Of a DNA stretch of 31,977 bases, positions 15,577 to 23,907 are shown piece by piece (position 1 is the first letter of the stretch; each line of letters opens with the position of its first letter). Source of the DNA: a virus; IMG/VR virus record IMGVR_UViG_3300047170_000137, positions 1 through 31,977 of that record. One strand, given 5' to 3'. The position numbers and the translations under genes are program-made. The notes under the pieces are model-generated. The model did not search any database, was not told the DNA's origin, and worked only from the letters and a program-made list of their open reading frames with translations.

Positions 15577-16959
15577 TTAAAATCCAAATCTGGATGTGAT
15601 TGCCGCTCCGCCAGTCGCACTGCTACCGGTGTAATTGTAGGCGTTATTCGGGGCATGTGTGGTATAAACACCGGCTGCTGTGGGCGCACCCAACCAGAAG
15701 ACTTCAACCCCGCCTATGCCACCTGACGCCGCGCCTTGTCCGGCTGTGCCGGAGCCAATACCAGAGCCGCCATTGCCGCCCGCACCTGAACTGACATCGA
15801 TAATCGCTGTGGTCACAGCACCCAGTAAATCGCCTGCACATATCCACACACGACCACCACCGCCGCCTGACCCGCCGCCGCCGCCCCCACAGTTTCCCGT
15901 AGTCGGGGACTGGCCTGCCCCGCCAGCGAACCCAACCGCATTGATTGCGCCCGTGGCTGTGCTTGCTCCGCGATTGATGGTCCGGGCAAAGATCACGATG
16001 TTGCCGCCGCCAAGGCCGCCGCCGCCGCCTGAACCGCCTTTATTGGTCGAGTCTCCGCCACCCGAAGCGCCGCCCGAACCGGATGCTCCCGGACATAGCG
16101 GTGCGCCGAAGCCATTTGGACCTGTGATTTGTGTGATACGGGTATGCACAGCGGTCGGTATCGGTAGATTGTCAGTGCCGCCGTAGCTGCCAAATGGCGT
16201 GGTTTTTGAAGTGCCGCCCGCTCCGGCTGTCCCCGTGCCACCACTTCCGGATAGTGCGGCACAGCCGCCATAACCATAATAGCTGATACCACCGTTCAGC
16301 GCAGATGCAGCAGTTCCTGTGACACCAGCCCCAACTACTCCAGTCGTCCCGGTTCCTGGACTATTGGGCCATACCAAATTCGGGTAAACGGATTGCGTGA
16401 AGAAGCCTGCTGCACCCCCAGCATTCGTTGCACCGGCCTGACCCACGCCATTAGCGACTCCATCAACCGTTATTGCAGCAGCGACAGCAACGGAAATATC
16501 GAGGACTCCGGCGACAAATACTTTGAAACTTTTCGTCTGTAGGTAGCCTGTCGCGCCTAGGGTCAAATTGTTGTAGTACATGTCCCGACTGAGGGTGACG
16601 GTGGACGCGGTAATCGTCACATTGCCATCCTGCCCCGCACCGAAAATTGGTGCATAGGCGTATTGTGGAACATCAGAAGCGATGGCGGTGACATAAACCG
16701 TCTCTGATCCAGAGCAACTGATCAACGATCCGGTGCTGGATGAGGTCAATGTCCGGGTCAAGGTGGTTCCCGAGGTTGAATAAAGCCCCGTGCCAATTTC
16801 CCAGGCGCCACCGGAATCTTCGATGCAATAATGCACAGAACCCTGATCCGGCACACCGGCTGATGCGAATGTCTGAAATCCGGTGACAGCCGACCCCAAT
16901 GTCAACGTCCCCGTGGAAGTCGTGGCAGAGGTCATCTTGGCCCGATTTACTAAAATCAT
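15577..16959 (-). CDS. Glycine-rich tail/tip protein
   Basis: This 460-aa protein starts with a domain seen at the front of many phage tail proteins ([20 protein letters not shown], then a [17 protein letters not shown] segment; about 1-90). Residues of about 100-190 look like beta-helix rungs, and 190-460 are dominated by Gly/Ala/Ser with [12 protein letters not shown] runs, as in phage receptor-recognising glycine-rich domains. It resembles the Gly-rich insert of the neighbouring 1777-aa protein in composition. A ribosome site AGGAAG precedes the ATG, and a strong terminator lies upstream at 17018-16992, so it may have its own promoter. Likely an adsorption protein. Confidence 0.65.
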   Translation of the reverse strand: MILVNRAKMTSATTSTGTLTLGSAVTGFQTFASAGVPDQGSVHYCIEDSGGAWEIGTGLYSTSGTTLTRTLTSSSTGSLISCSGSETVYVTAIASDVPQYAYAPIFGAGQDGNVTITASTVTLSRDMYYNNLTLGATGYLQTKSFKVFVAGVLDISVAVAAAITVDGVANGVGQAGATNAGGAAGFFTQSVYPNLVWPNSPGTGTTGVVGAGVTGTAASALNGGISYYGYGGCAALSGSGGTGTAGAGGTSKTTPFGSYGGTDNLPIPTAVHTRITQITGPNGFGAPLCPGASGSGGASGGGDSTNKGGSGGGGGLGGGNIVIFARTINRGASTATGAINAVGFAGGAGQSPTTGNCGGGGGGSGGGGGRVWICAGDLLGAVTTAIIDVSSGAGGNGGSGIGSGTAGQGAASGGIGGVEVFWLGAPTAAGVYTTHAPNNAYNYTGSSATGGAAITSRFGF

Positions 16960-16991
16960 ATTTGGCTTCCTAAGTCATCGACTATTTAACG

Positions 16992-17018
16992 AAAAAGGCC
17001 GGGATTTTGCCCCGGCCT
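16992..17018 (-). terminator. Rho-independent terminator inside the fibre cluster
   Basis: On the minus strand AGGCCGGGG, a short loop and CCCGGCC are followed directly by TTTTTC, a textbook intrinsic terminator (stem arms about 17018-17011 and 17003-16997, T-run 16996-16992). It is 33 bases beyond the stop of the 210-aa gene and just upstream of the 460-aa gene, so it should separate two transcription units or attenuate the distal fibre genes. Confidence 0.75.
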
Positions 17019-17050
17019 CTTGTAGCTGTTCAACAAGGAAGCCTTGCAGA

Positions 17051-17683
17051 TCAGGCTTCGGAGATGACACCACTTGAAACGACCACGGGTCCCGCAGCCA
17101 CCATGGCGGTTGTATTGATGATGATCGACGAACCACTGGTCGCCACATCAAGGTCGATCACCGACGTGCCACCAGAGGTTGTTAGACGTGCGTAACCGGC
17201 TGTGCCTGTGGTTGTAGCGTTAGTCTGGGTCACCGCATTCAGTGTCATCTGTGCGGTCATGTTGAGGACCAATGTGCAGCCTGTCAGGCCACCGCCCGTT
17301 ACCGGTTCAGCCTGCAACGAGGTCGGGTTGACCGAATAGGCGCCCGGAACAGTCACAACGAGCGCACCCGCCAGAGCACCGCCTGTGATCGTTCCTGTCG
17401 CCTGAAACTTGGTGCCGGTCCCGGTTGTGCCCGTGACGGTCACTGCGCCGTTGGTGCCACCTGATCCGCCAGCAACCACGGTTGCACTTTGCAGACAGGT
17501 AGACGCCACCCCGGCCACCGAAGCGAGCGGCATACTGACAAGCAGAGTGCCGGTGGCGGTGATGTCCGGATTAATCGGCTGAGTGCCGGAATAGATCGAC
17601 AGCAAACCAGAGGTGCCAATGCTCGTGATCATGCACTGGCTGCGGGCCAGTTTGTCCGAACTTGAAAGTTGAATATATGCCAT
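17051..17683 (-). CDS. Hypothetical virion-associated protein
   Basis: This 210-aa protein is Thr/Ser/Gly/Val-rich with little charge, a composition typical of beta-structured phage surface or fibre proteins. The N terminus (MAYIQLSSSDKLARSQCMITS) and the segment LLSIYSGTQPINPDI recall small structural proteins that sit between fibre genes in alphaproteobacterial phages, but I cannot name a family. Its leader, GGATAACTTTCGGACCATG, is closely similar to that of the 332-aa fibre gene at 19257, and a strong terminator follows it. A decoration, capsid-associated or fibre-linked role is possible. Confidence 0.5.
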   Translation of the reverse strand: MAYIQLSSSDKLARSQCMITSIGTSGLLSIYSGTQPINPDITATGTLLVSMPLASVAGVASTCLQSATVVAGGSGGTNGAVTVTGTTGTGTKFQATGTITGGALAGALVVTVPGAYSVNPTSLQAEPVTGGGLTGCTLVLNMTAQMTLNAVTQTNATTTGTAGYARLTTSGGTSVIDLDVATSGSSIIINTTAMVAAGPVVVSSGVISEA

Positions 17684-17743
17684 GGTCCGAAAGTTATCCC
17701 TGTTTTACTGCTGTTGAGTCTATTTAACAAATCCCGCCTGGGT

Positions 17744-18262
17744 TCAGGCAATCGTCAGATTATTGGACGGGATGGCCACACTGCCGCCCGCCAAGTTCGC
17801 CGCCACGGCTTGTTCGTAAACATAGATGTAACTCTCAATGGCCGTGGCCAGATTGAGGAACTGTGGGCCGGTGAATGCATGTTGCGCGCGGCTCATGTCC
17901 GGATAGTTGAACGTTGTTCCGCCGCCGGGTAACGGCTTGCCTGCGGCAATGCCTGTGGATAACGCTGTAAGATTGCCTTGGGTATCAGCATCCATCGCAT
18001 AGAGGCCATTCAGGGCAGGCGTGCCGGTCGATGTGACATTGGCCCCCCTTGCAAACACGGTGGGAAAGACCTGTTGGGCAAGGACATCGCCTAGGTTCTG
18101 TGGCGTATCGATGATGGTTGCACTATTCCCCGTTAGCCATGCAACATAGGTTGCATCAGTGACCGGCACATAACTCATCGAGGCGGATGACCAGACCAGA
18201 GTGGTCGATCCCGCCACGATCCAGTACCAGATTGACGGATTGTAATTACCCAATTGTATCAT
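17744..18262 (-). CDS. Fibre-associated protein, possible assembly/chaperone role
   Basis: This 172-aa protein begins MIQLGNYNPSIWYWIVAGS and ends with a helical region (YPDMSRAQHAFTGPQFLNLA onward) resembling the C-terminal DUF4376-like part of small proteins found next to phage tail fibres. Its start overlaps the stop of the 332-aa fibre gene as ATGA, a coupling common for a fibre and its assembly partner. The N-terminal half is Trp/Tyr-rich and beta-like. Function inferred from position and fold impression only. Confidence 0.5.
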   Translation of the reverse strand: MIQLGNYNPSIWYWIVAGSTTLVWSSASMSYVPVTDATYVAWLTGNSATIIDTPQNLGDVLAQQVFPTVFARGANVTSTGTPALNGLYAMDADTQGNLTALSTGIAAGKPLPGGGTTFNYPDMSRAQHAFTGPQFLNLATAIESYIYVYEQAVAANLAGGSVAIPSNNLTIA

Positions 18263-19257
18263 ACGTAAAATCCTGTTGTGCTGGTGCCAGCTAGGGTGCC
18301 GGGGAAGAAGTTAGCGCCGCCACCACTGGTGAAAATTGCCCCGCCCAATCCAGCAGAATACCTTTGACCGGTGACCGAGCCGGTGGAGGGAAACGTCATC
18401 AATGGCGCATAGAGCACAGCCGGGCCACTGGACGTAGCAAAAGCAGTGCTGAAAGCCAACGCCCCGCTCAACGACACCACCGAGCCAGCCAGGGTGATGA
18501 CACTCATGTTTCCCGCCGATACGTGTGAGGGCGCACTGCCATATACCGCGTAGGGCGTCAGATTTCCGGGGACACTGATAAACCCGCCGATATTGGCACT
18601 GATATGAGACGTCGAACATACACCGAAAGCGCAGTGGTCGAAGGTCATTTCGCCGCCATTGGATGCCAGAAGGCCAATCCCATTGGAACCAAATATAGCG
18701 GTTCCTGGACCACCGCTTGGCACTTCCATGGCGAAGCCGGAAACTGTTATGACCGCGCCATAGGCGACCGCAAAACAGGCCCCGCCCCCAGGCAGCGTAA
18801 TCTTGCAACTGGTAGGGCTTGCCGTGTTGCCGATGTAATGAATAGAGCCATTCAAGTTAAGTCCTGTGACCCCCGCCCCAGCCGCATATGTTCCGTTAGC
18901 AACATAAATCGTCGCCACCCCTCCGGAGAGATCATAGCCCTGGGCCACAGTCGTTGCGTGCTGTATGGTTTTAAATGGCGTCACAGAACTCAAGCCGTTA
19001 TTCGCGGTGTCAGAACCGGTTGTTGCCACATACAACGCCAACGAGGTGACCTTGATCCGAACGATCGTCTGAATTGCTGTCAGCAACTGGTTCGTTACCA
19101 ACTTGTTCGGGGTGATGCTCGCTGCTGCTAACACGGACAGGATTTCCGCTTGTACGCCATTACACCAATCCGATGACAAGGTCGTGAACGGACTGCCAAG
19201 GGCCAAGTTGCCATGATTAAACCAGCCCGGTGTGCCTGCTGTCAGCGGCACCGGCAT
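18259..19257 (-). CDS. Tail fibre protein with parallel beta-helix features
   Basis: This 332-aa protein has an N-terminal tail-attachment-like segment (TPGWFNHGN; residues 9-17). From about residue 75 it carries a right-handed beta-helix signature: LYVATTGSDTANNGLSS...PFKTIQHA is the usual opening of pectate-lyase-like phage proteins, followed by short repeating beta rungs rich in Gly, Asn and Val. The C terminus (GGANFFPGTLAGTSTTGFYV) matches the closing segment of many phage tail proteins. No catalytic acid pair can be assigned by eye, so binding or polysaccharide cleavage are both open. It lies directly after the gp48-type baseplate gene, the classic fibre position. Confidence 0.7.
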   Translation of the reverse strand: MPVPLTAGTPGWFNHGNLALGSPFTTLSSDWCNGVQAEILSVLAAASITPNKLVTNQLLTAIQTIVRIKVTSLALYVATTGSDTANNGLSSVTPFKTIQHATTVAQGYDLSGGVATIYVANGTYAAGAGVTGLNLNGSIHYIGNTASPTSCKITLPGGGACFAVAYGAVITVSGFAMEVPSGGPGTAIFGSNGIGLLASNGGEMTFDHCAFGVCSTSHISANIGGFISVPGNLTPYAVYGSAPSHVSAGNMSVITLAGSVVSLSGALAFSTAFATSSGPAVLYAPLMTFPSTGSVTGQRYSAGLGGAIFTSGGGANFFPGTLAGTSTTGFYV

Positions 19258-19322
19258 GGTCGAGACGTTATCCGTCGTGTCTATCTGGTAAATGGCGAAA
19301 ATCCTTTGCTTAGCTTTTTTAT

Positions 19323-20528
19323 TTAACTGCCGAAGGTGCTAAAGTTCGTTGGTGGCGGGTACACAGTATCGGCTGTGAAGTTGCAGGTGATACTGTCATT
19401 GAAGGCCGATACCGTGGCGTAGGGATAAAGTGCGTCGATTGCTGCCAATGCGCTGATGTCAAAGCCGCCAATTGGCACAGTAGGATCAGCAGGATCAGAT
19501 GAATCATTGTTCCAGTCCCCTGTTCCAACCCGCACGTAGGCAAGGTTGTTGACAAGATCGACGGCAAATGAAACGATAGTTCCCGGCAGCAACGCCCCGA
19601 TACCAAAGGCCAGCACAGTGTTCGAAACCCAAAGATTGCCGCCACCATCCTGATAAATGCCAAAACTATCAGTAGGATTGGCGCTGAGCAGGTCTGTGAA
19701 GACGAAATCCTGCACGCCAAAGCCAACCCCCGTTTGGTAATTGGTGGCGGCATTGATCGTCATTTCCCAATAATACAAATTACCAGTTGTCATCGGGGTG
19801 GTATAGAAGCCAAAGGCGCCGTCCTGCACATCGGCTATCGAGGCGATGGTCAGGAGGTCGGACGAGAGAAGCGCGTTGATGCCGATCGTACCTGGATCGA
19901 AACAGAGTGTACCGCCGCCAACGAGTACCGGGGCGGTGCCGAACAGCAATTGGGTATAGGCCGGTGCAAGCCTTGTCAGTTCGCAAACCAGGACGCCGTT
20001 GCCGAAATCGCCGAGCCGTTCATCCGCCGTGTTCAGATCGACTTTGAAGGTCCATGAATTGGCACCCGAAACGATCACCTGCCATGTGTAGGCGACACTG
20101 CCATCGAATAACGGCGTATCGGTTTTACTGTAGTCTACCCGAAACGGCGCAAATTCGGTGATCGTAATAGTGTAACCAAGTGCTGCTGCGTAGGCGACAT
20201 AAAATGGGATGCTCTGGCCACCCAAGCCGACAAAGCGTGCCACTGCTTCCGCACGACGTTCCGGAACAGTCGGAACGGTTCCCAGACAAGGGTCAGGCAA
20301 CCCAAGGCTTGCTTCCCATTCCGGCAAAAGTTCTGTTGTACTACCAATGAAGGCGTCATCAATCAGATTCGATGCGCGATTACTCAGCACCGTGAACGGC
20401 GGCACCAAAGCCGCCACCACCTGCGCCATCGGTGAACCGGGGTCCTTGTCCCAAATCCTTCCGTCCGGCAACAGGTTCAAAAAAGCCTGGGTGTAGTCAT
20501 CATCGGTGTAGACCGGGAGCCGTGCCAT
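19323..20528 (-). CDS. Mu gp48-like tail protein (DUF2313) with C-terminal SPRY-like domain
   Basis: Residues 1-200 of this 401-aa protein match the YmfQ/DUF2313 family: LPVYTDDDYTQAFLNLLPDG at the start, a long helix around VLSNRASNLIDD, and PERRAEAVARFVGLGGQS. Family members normally end near residue 200. Here a second domain follows (about 230-390) with the SPRY/B30.2 pattern: YYWEMTIN, a VGFGVQD strand, SFGIYQDGGGNLWV, VSFAVDLVNNLAYVRV and a closing YPYATVSAFND. It begins at the base next to the baseplate J stop. The N-terminal part caps the baseplate wedge; the SPRY-like part probably binds a ligand or partner. Fusion and fold are inferred by eye. Confidence 0.8.
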   Translation of the reverse strand: MARLPVYTDDDYTQAFLNLLPDGRIWDKDPGSPMAQVVAALVPPFTVLSNRASNLIDDAFIGSTTELLPEWEASLGLPDPCLGTVPTVPERRAEAVARFVGLGGQSIPFYVAYAAALGYTITITEFAPFRVDYSKTDTPLFDGSVAYTWQVIVSGANSWTFKVDLNTADERLGDFGNGVLVCELTRLAPAYTQLLFGTAPVLVGGGTLCFDPGTIGINALLSSDLLTIASIADVQDGAFGFYTTPMTTGNLYYWEMTINAATNYQTGVGFGVQDFVFTDLLSANPTDSFGIYQDGGGNLWVSNTVLAFGIGALLPGTIVSFAVDLVNNLAYVRVGTGDWNNDSSDPADPTVPIGGFDISALAAIDALYPYATVSAFNDSITCNFTADTVYPPPTNFSTFGS

Positions 20529-21644
20529 CTATGAGAAAACCACCGATCCGACAACAGGCAACGAGCCTACTGGCACGGTGATCGGGACAACCGGGCTGAT
20601 CAGGGTATAGCGATTGACACCACTTGCTGATTCAATCGCTTGGTTGATGTCGCTGGGGTAGATGGCATTGCCTGCCAGAGGGCTTCCTAGTCGCAGAAAG
20701 CAATCTTGCAGGGCGGCAATGATATTATTCTGAGTGGGGAAGTTGCTGACGGACAAGCTTTGAATCGTGAAATTGATGGTAGTTGGGGATGGCGTGGAGA
20801 CGACAACCAACGACGTGACAGGACGCAACGGGTAGATGTAATTCGCCACCAACAGCATATCACCAGTGGCCGCTGTGACCCGTGTTTCGGCGGTCGCACC
20901 GCCTGCCGTGCCTTGCGCGAATCCACCAAAAGCTGACTCGGTGTTATCCAACATGACATAGATCAAGACCGATCCGATGCCCTGGCCTTGCCCGACAACC
21001 CAAGCTCGGGTGACACCGGGGACCTGCAACGCCCATTCAAAGAAATCATTGGCCGATCCGCCGTCTGGCGGGGACGCGTAGGCGGTCAGCATCCTTGTAC
21101 GCAGGCTGGCATCCAATTCCTGATCGGCACCCCCAACAACAGGGACAACAGCCATGCCGGGGCTTGTGACGCCCGCGATGGGCACGCCTAGTGAGAGGGC
21201 GATCCCGCTTGCTGCATTGCCAGCAGCAGCCGGAACAACGGCGGTGAAAGTGAGTGGGATCGATGATCCAACCTGCCAGTCAAAATCCGTCGTGTACTGC
21301 ACATTGTCATTACGGTTAAGGCTGGTTCCGGCTGGGATGTCGGTTCCGGCGATGCCAGTAAACAGAACTGTGCCTGTGGCGCTGGTCGCGTCCAGACGGC
21401 TGACATTCTTCAGATTGGCCCATGCTTCCAAATACTCGTCAGTAGCGGTGAACGGCACGGATTGTAAACTAATATAATCGAGATAACAATAAAGCTCGTA
21501 GACCATGCCTGACTCGCATCCGGCAAGAATGCGTAGGATCGAGTTCTGTAGCGGGGCTGTGCCATTGGTATTGAAGCTGGCTGAACTGATGTCAGTCAGA
21601 GCCTGTTGGCGAAGCACCGTGAGGGTTGGACGGGAATAGGCCAG
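20529..21644 (-). CDS. Baseplate J-like protein (Mu gp47 type), probable CTG start
   Basis: This protein is a baseplate wedge component. It contains the expected early motif TALTVLRQQALTDI-like region, a VPAAAGNAASGIALSLGVPI segment and the ASPPDGGSANDFFEWALQVPGV block typical of Baseplate_J (PF04865). The first ATG/GTG in frame is GTG at 21617, but the frame upstream reads AYSRPTLTVLRQQ, which is conserved family sequence, so initiation should be earlier. The only near-cognate codon is CTG at 21644, with AAAGG about 9 bases upstream and an in-frame stop just before. That gives 371 aa. The gene lies 43 bases after the gp46-like gene. Confidence 0.85.
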   Translation of the reverse strand: MAYSRPTLTVLRQQALTDISSASFNTNGTAPLQNSILRILAGCESGMVYELYCYLDYISLQSVPFTATDEYLEAWANLKNVSRLDATSATGTVLFTGIAGTDIPAGTSLNRNDNVQYTTDFDWQVGSSIPLTFTAVVPAAAGNAASGIALSLGVPIAGVTSPGMAVVPVVGGADQELDASLRTRMLTAYASPPDGGSANDFFEWALQVPGVTRAWVVGQGQGIGSVLIYVMLDNTESAFGGFAQGTAGGATAETRVTAATGDMLLVANYIYPLRPVTSLVVVSTPSPTTINFTIQSLSVSNFPTQNNIIAALQDCFLRLGSPLAGNAIYPSDINQAIESASGVNRYTLISPVVPITVPVGSLPVVGSVVFS

Positions 21645-21687
21645 GGGACAACGCCTTTATGAATATCAAGTATTTAGATTTAAGGCG

Positions 21688-22146
21688 TCAGGAGCCGAGT
21701 TCCTGGCTCCAGTAGTACGAAAACTGAAACGGAACTTTCGGCAACGGCACGGGTCTCGTAATAACAATCGCGATGCCCAGTCCGGAAAGGCCGAGCCGTG
21801 ATGTCACCACACTAATACTGTCAGCCACCCCGGTATCGATCATCCATTGCAGCGCAAGCTTCACGTAATCCCGTGCGCGCAACAGCAGTTCCTGGCCATC
21901 GGTGATCTTGGCCCGGTCAAACTGCCAGAGATTGCTGCCGATTTCAGCGTCCTCAAAGGTCGATCCCCAGAAACCGCGCCGGTTTGTCGTGCCATCATTC
22001 GGGGTGAAATCCGTTGTGGCATAGGCATCGGTGAATAGGCTCACCATCACCGCTGATTCAAGGTCGTTGCCGGGCAACAAATCGCCATTGGCAATCACCC
22101 AGTCGCCTTGGCCCGTATCGTTATTCCAGGTGATTCCAATATCCAT
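21688..22146 (-). CDS. Mu gp46-like baseplate wedge protein
   Basis: This 152-aa protein matches the phage GP46/gp25-like family. It opens with MDIGITWNNDTGQGDWVIAN and has LLPGNDLESAVMVSLFTDAY, then RRGFWGSTFEDAEIGSNLWQFDRAK, the hallmark GFWG and SxLW segments of the family, and ends in a helix ALQWMIDTGVADSISV. Length is typical. It is encoded between the spike (gp45-like) and J (gp47-like) genes, the same order as in Mu. It forms the inner wedge with J. Confidence 0.88.
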   Translation of the reverse strand: MDIGITWNNDTGQGDWVIANGDLLPGNDLESAVMVSLFTDAYATTDFTPNDGTTNRRGFWGSTFEDAEIGSNLWQFDRAKITDGQELLLRARDYVKLALQWMIDTGVADSISVVTSRLGLSGLGIAIVITRPVPLPKVPFQFSYYWSQELGS

Positions 22147-22150
22147 ATCT

Positions 22151-22684
22151 CTATCCTACCGGGCCACCGGAATTGCCGGTTCCGCCCTGAACATTCGTGT
22201 GATGATGCCCTTGCAATTCAACCGTTCCAGCCGTGACGTTGCCCATGGCAATAATCGTTCCGGAAACCGTCAGATTTCCAGTGATCGCCACAGTAGGCGC
22301 GGTGATGCTCACTGAGGTAGAACAGGAGATGTTGACTTGGCTACCGCCAACGATCTTGACCGACAGCACGCCACCCGTTTTGCTGAGATAGATGGCTTGG
22401 CCGGAGTCATCATAGACTTTGACTTCACCACTGGATAAGTTCAGTGGCCGGTATCGCTGATCGTTCGTTGCGATAATGTTGCCATTTGAATTGTCAGCAG
22501 CGACATTCAGCACCACCACGTCACATCCAGGTTTGGGGGATGAGGCAAAGCCGTAAAGTTGCATGGAATTGATGCTGTCCCGCACTTCCCAGGCGGATGT
22601 CTGGATTTGCATTTGCTGCACAACCCCGGTCTCATTGACTGGCGCGGTGAGTTTGCCGACCCGCATTACGTGTTTGAAACTCAT
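22151..22684 (-). CDS. Baseplate assembly protein V / membrane-piercing spike (Mu gp45 type)
   Basis: This 177-aa protein has an N-terminal OB-like domain (QMQIQTSAWEVRDSINSMQL, GCDVVVLNVAAD) and a C-terminal triple-beta-helix of short repeating strands (VNISCSTSVSITAPTVAITG). The tip reads LQGHHHTNVQGGTGNSGGPV, carrying the His-x-His that binds iron in P2 gpV and Mu gp45 spikes. As a trimer it caps the tail tube and punctures the outer membrane. Its start overlaps the hub gene stop by 4 bases. Length and order agree with Mu-like tails. Confidence 0.9.
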   Translation of the reverse strand: MSFKHVMRVGKLTAPVNETGVVQQMQIQTSAWEVRDSINSMQLYGFASSPKPGCDVVVLNVAADNSNGNIIATNDQRYRPLNLSSGEVKVYDDSGQAIYLSKTGGVLSVKIVGGSQVNISCSTSVSITAPTVAITGNLTVSGTIIAMGNVTAGTVELQGHHHTNVQGGTGNSGGPVG

Positions 22685-23907
22685 GTCGCACCTCCATTAG
22701 CCTGTGCGCCACCATACAACGCCGGATCGACTTTATTTAAAACCACTGGCTCAATACTGAACGCTTCTTTCGGCATGAGACTCAGACTACACGTGACACC
22801 TGTTTGCACGGATTTAGCGTAAGTGATCTGCGAGATGATCCACCGCGCATTCGCCGCCAGCATCTGTGGCGCAACGATCGTGACAAACGTGTTGGGCTGG
22901 AAGATTTTTGAGTTCACATCCGCCCACGAATCAGCCAACACATCAATTTTCTGCGAGCGGCCATAACGCCGGTTCATTTCCCAGTTCGCGCGTTTCGATG
23001 TCCAGTTCGCGTCATAAACAAACGGAACTTCGGTGAAGCCCATATAGCGACGGTGCCGAATCGTGTTGTCAATCGCCGTCCCCGGCGCCGTGTTCACGTC
23101 CAAACCCTTCTGGATATTGACTGTTTGGTCGAACACATTGATGATACTGAACCGTTGGGAGAAATCGGTAGTGACCGCCAAGGATTGAATATTTTTGCCC
23201 AGTTCAAAGCCTGATCCGGGCGATTGCGCGCCATCTGTTGCCACATCCGCTAAAACGAGATTGCCGTTGGCATCATCCATTACCAGAAGGTTTTGACTCC
23301 GTGCAATTCGTTCGATGATGGCATAAGCCGTTTCACCGATATTGACATCAAACTGCTTTATCGTGACCACAGGCTGCGTTGATGCCAGGGTTACGGTGAT
23401 ACCGTAAGGACTACAGAGTTCGTCTGCCAGGGACTTAACGGTTTTATTGGTCTGGGTCAGGGTTGGAATGCCCGCGCCGCGACTGTCCCCCGGCTTCGCT
23501 ATGGCGCCAAACTCCGCCGAACAGTCCACCAGATCGGCGCATTTCGAACGTCCTGTGACCGTAATGGTGTGATTCGTGGCGTCCATCCGGTTGCTGACTG
23601 AGTCAATATACCCCGTCAGCATCAACACCTTTGGCTGATAGCTGTCGGCATGATCGGTCTTGGACACCGCCATATAGATCGAAATGCTATCACCTGCACT
23701 GAACACCACGGTTCGGCCGGTGTTATCTCTCTGCGTCACTTCGATATCGAAATCAGACGGGAACCGTTCAACCCCTCGGGTGACCCGCATCGCAGTAAAC
23801 CCAAACACTTCGATCGTGCCATTCAACAGGATACTGACATCACCGGTTCCGGTTGATGCTTTCAGCGCCGCGTCATGCGCCTGGGTCGCAGTGGGGGTCG
23901 TCGTCAT
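22681..23907 (-). CDS. Baseplate hub protein (Mu gp44 / gpD-like)
   Basis: This 408-aa protein matches phage late-control D/gp27-like hubs: VSILLNGTIEVFGFTAMRVTRGVERFPSDFDIEVT at the start, GYIDSVSNRMDATNHTITVTGRSKCADLVDCSAE in the first third, and later YAIIERIARSQNLLVMDDANGNLVL. It connects tail tube and spike. It overlaps the upstream gp43-like gene by ATGA and the downstream spike gene by 4 bases, so the three are translationally coupled. Confidence 0.88.
   Translation of the reverse strand: MTTTPTATQAHDAALKASTGTGDVSILLNGTIEVFGFTAMRVTRGVERFPSDFDIEVTQRDNTGRTVVFSAGDSISIYMAVSKTDHADSYQPKVLMLTGYIDSVSNRMDATNHTITVTGRSKCADLVDCSAEFGAIAKPGDSRGAGIPTLTQTNKTVKSLADELCSPYGITVTLASTQPVVTIKQFDVNIGETAYAIIERIARSQNLLVMDDANGNLVLADVATDGAQSPGSGFELGKNIQSLAVTTDFSQRFSIINVFDQTVNIQKGLDVNTAPGTAIDNTIRHRRYMGFTEVPFVYDANWTSKRANWEMNRRYGRSQKIDVLADSWADVNSKIFQPNTFVTIVAPQMLAANARWIISQITYAKSVQTGVTCSLSLMPKEAFSIEPVVLNKVDPALYGGAQANGGAT

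Noticed and set aside
15680-16186. Pro-rich 168-codon plus-strand frame
   Set aside because: It is the complement of Gly-rich codons (GGC/GCC) of the 460-aa protein, not an independent gene.
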